From positions 1-5,189 of the forward strand of contig CASBRC010000208.1 in the NCBI GenBank assembly GCA_949128015.1: DNA of 5,189 bases, in the 5' to 3' direction. The DNA is from Synechococcales cyanobacterium PMM_0003. Lineage in GTDB: Bacteria; Cyanobacteriota; Cyanobacteriia; Pseudanabaenales; Pseudanabaenaceae. Positions 4,764-5,189 of the stretch are shown in pieces (within the stretch, counting starts at the first letter, position 1; each line of letters begins with the position of its first letter). The notes under the pieces are model-generated. The model saw only the letters and a list, made by a program, of their open reading frames with translations, had not been told where the DNA came from and did no database searches. The translations under genes and the position numbers were made by a program.

Positions 4764-5108
4764 ATGAAGTTTATCGAATCTCTATCTAGAATACGTCCAG
4801 TAAGTATTCTCGTGTCAATTTTACTTGGTGTAGTCTTACTCTTTACCAATGCAAATCCTGCGATCGCAAACTCTCCTAGGAGTACTTCAGTAGATAATAC
4901 TGTTCCATCAAGTGAGATCCTTGAAAAATCAAAAAATGTCCTCGAGGCTCCTCCTATGAATCTGGAACAAACTGAAGAGGGCACTGAAGGTGGTGGTCTT
5001 AATGAGATTCAAGGGACTACAGGCAAGAATAAGATGAATCGCTCTAGCGACTCTGTTCCCGCAGTTGTTGATCAAATCGAGAAAGTCTTAGATAAAACTA
5101 CGAAGTAG
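4764..5108 (+). CDS. Small secreted protein of unknown function
   Basis: This gene encodes 114 residues. It has a classical signal peptide: K2 and R9/R11, a hydrophobic core (13-28) and a cleavage site after NPAIA (A35). The mature part, about 79 residues, is hydrophilic: a helix-prone segment SSEILEKSKNVLEAPPMNLEQ (49-69), the turn-rich GGGLNEIQGTTGKNKMN (76-92), and a C-terminal helix AVVDQIEKVLDKTTK (100-114). There are no Cys and no recognisable enzyme motif. The pattern of a helix, then PPMxLE, then GGLNEIQG, resembles small exported cyanobacterial proteins sometimes labelled low-temperature-induced, but that is from memory and tentative. It has one of the strongest ribosome sites in the window, consistent with high expression. 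It is probably monocistronic and ends before the hairpin at 5147-5189. Confidence 0.78.
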   Translation: MKFIESLSRIRPVSILVSILLGVVLLFTNANPAIANSPRSTSVDNTVPSSEILEKSKNVLEAPPMNLEQTEEGTEGGGLNEIQGTTGKNKMNRSSDSVPAVVDQIEKVLDKTTK

Positions 5109-5146
5109 AACTAGGTGTCGCAATTTGCGATCGCGTAAACCGTAAT

Positions 5147-5189
5147 ATTTTTGTTAAAAGTGTTGCTTTACAACACTTTTAACAAAAAT
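5147..5189. terminator. Perfect 19-bp-stem hairpin at the window edge
   Basis: Arms 5147-5165 and 5171-5189 are perfectly complementary around CTTTA. It is AT-rich and its sequence is unrelated to the CCAAAAAGCT family. It follows the small secreted-protein gene by 38 bp and probably ends its transcript, although U-runs lie within the stem. The window ends exactly at the last paired base seen, so the palindrome may be longer. The gap before it holds a HIP1 octamer (5127-5134) and the short palindrome CGCAATTTGCG (5119-5129). Confidence 0.65.

Noticed and set aside
4577..4789. A 70-residue + strand reading frame
   Set aside because: It runs through the terminator palindrome and into the start of the next gene in another frame, and its translation has no recognisable features.

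Overview
This window looks like chromosomal DNA of a cyanobacterium. The octamer GCGATCGC (HIP1) occurs six times in 5.2 kb, where chance predicts about 0.1. The proteins also have a cyanobacterial character: an SRPBCC protein behind a signal peptide, a HerA-like ATPase with a variant P-loop, a glycine-rich YflT-type stress protein and a small secreted protein with a cyanobacterial-type leader. A filamentous Pseudanabaena-type genome is my guess; genus cannot be fixed by eye.

All six genes lie on the + strand: (1) 7-678, exported SRPBCC-fold protein; (2) 779-2515, HerA/DUF87-type ATPase; (3) 2704-3297, general stress protein (YflT-like) with a glycine-rich hydrophobic core; (4) 3328-3783, BON-domain envelope protein, 30 bp downstream of gene 3 and probably co-transcribed with it; (5) 4175-4570, low-affinity iron permease family membrane protein; (6) 4764-5108, small secreted protein of unknown function. 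Genes 3, 4 and possibly 6 suggest an envelope/stress theme. I see no single pathway linking all six.

The intergenic DNA is the most unusual part. Large, near-perfect palindromes follow the genes: 677-733, 2522-2586, 4585-4637 and 5147-5189. The first three share a core (A-run, AGCT, a GCGC-rich centre, AGCT, T-run) that would act as a bidirectional intrinsic terminator. Outside the core their arms differ between copies, yet stay symmetrical within each copy.

The 391-bp gap 3784-4174 holds a fifth palindrome that has been split. Joining 3794-3813 to 4109-4143 restores a perfect 26-bp stem with a TTC loop. The intervening 287 bp (3814-4100) is flanked by an 8-bp direct repeat, AATAACTA. This looks like insertion of a small non-coding element into a gene-end palindrome, with target-site duplication. 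The insert's 5' two-thirds (3812-3998) folds as an RNA-like structure: a 16-pair closing stem including two G-U pairs, four internal perfect hairpins and one nested helix. This inserted, structured, ORF-less element is the best candidate here for something undescribed.
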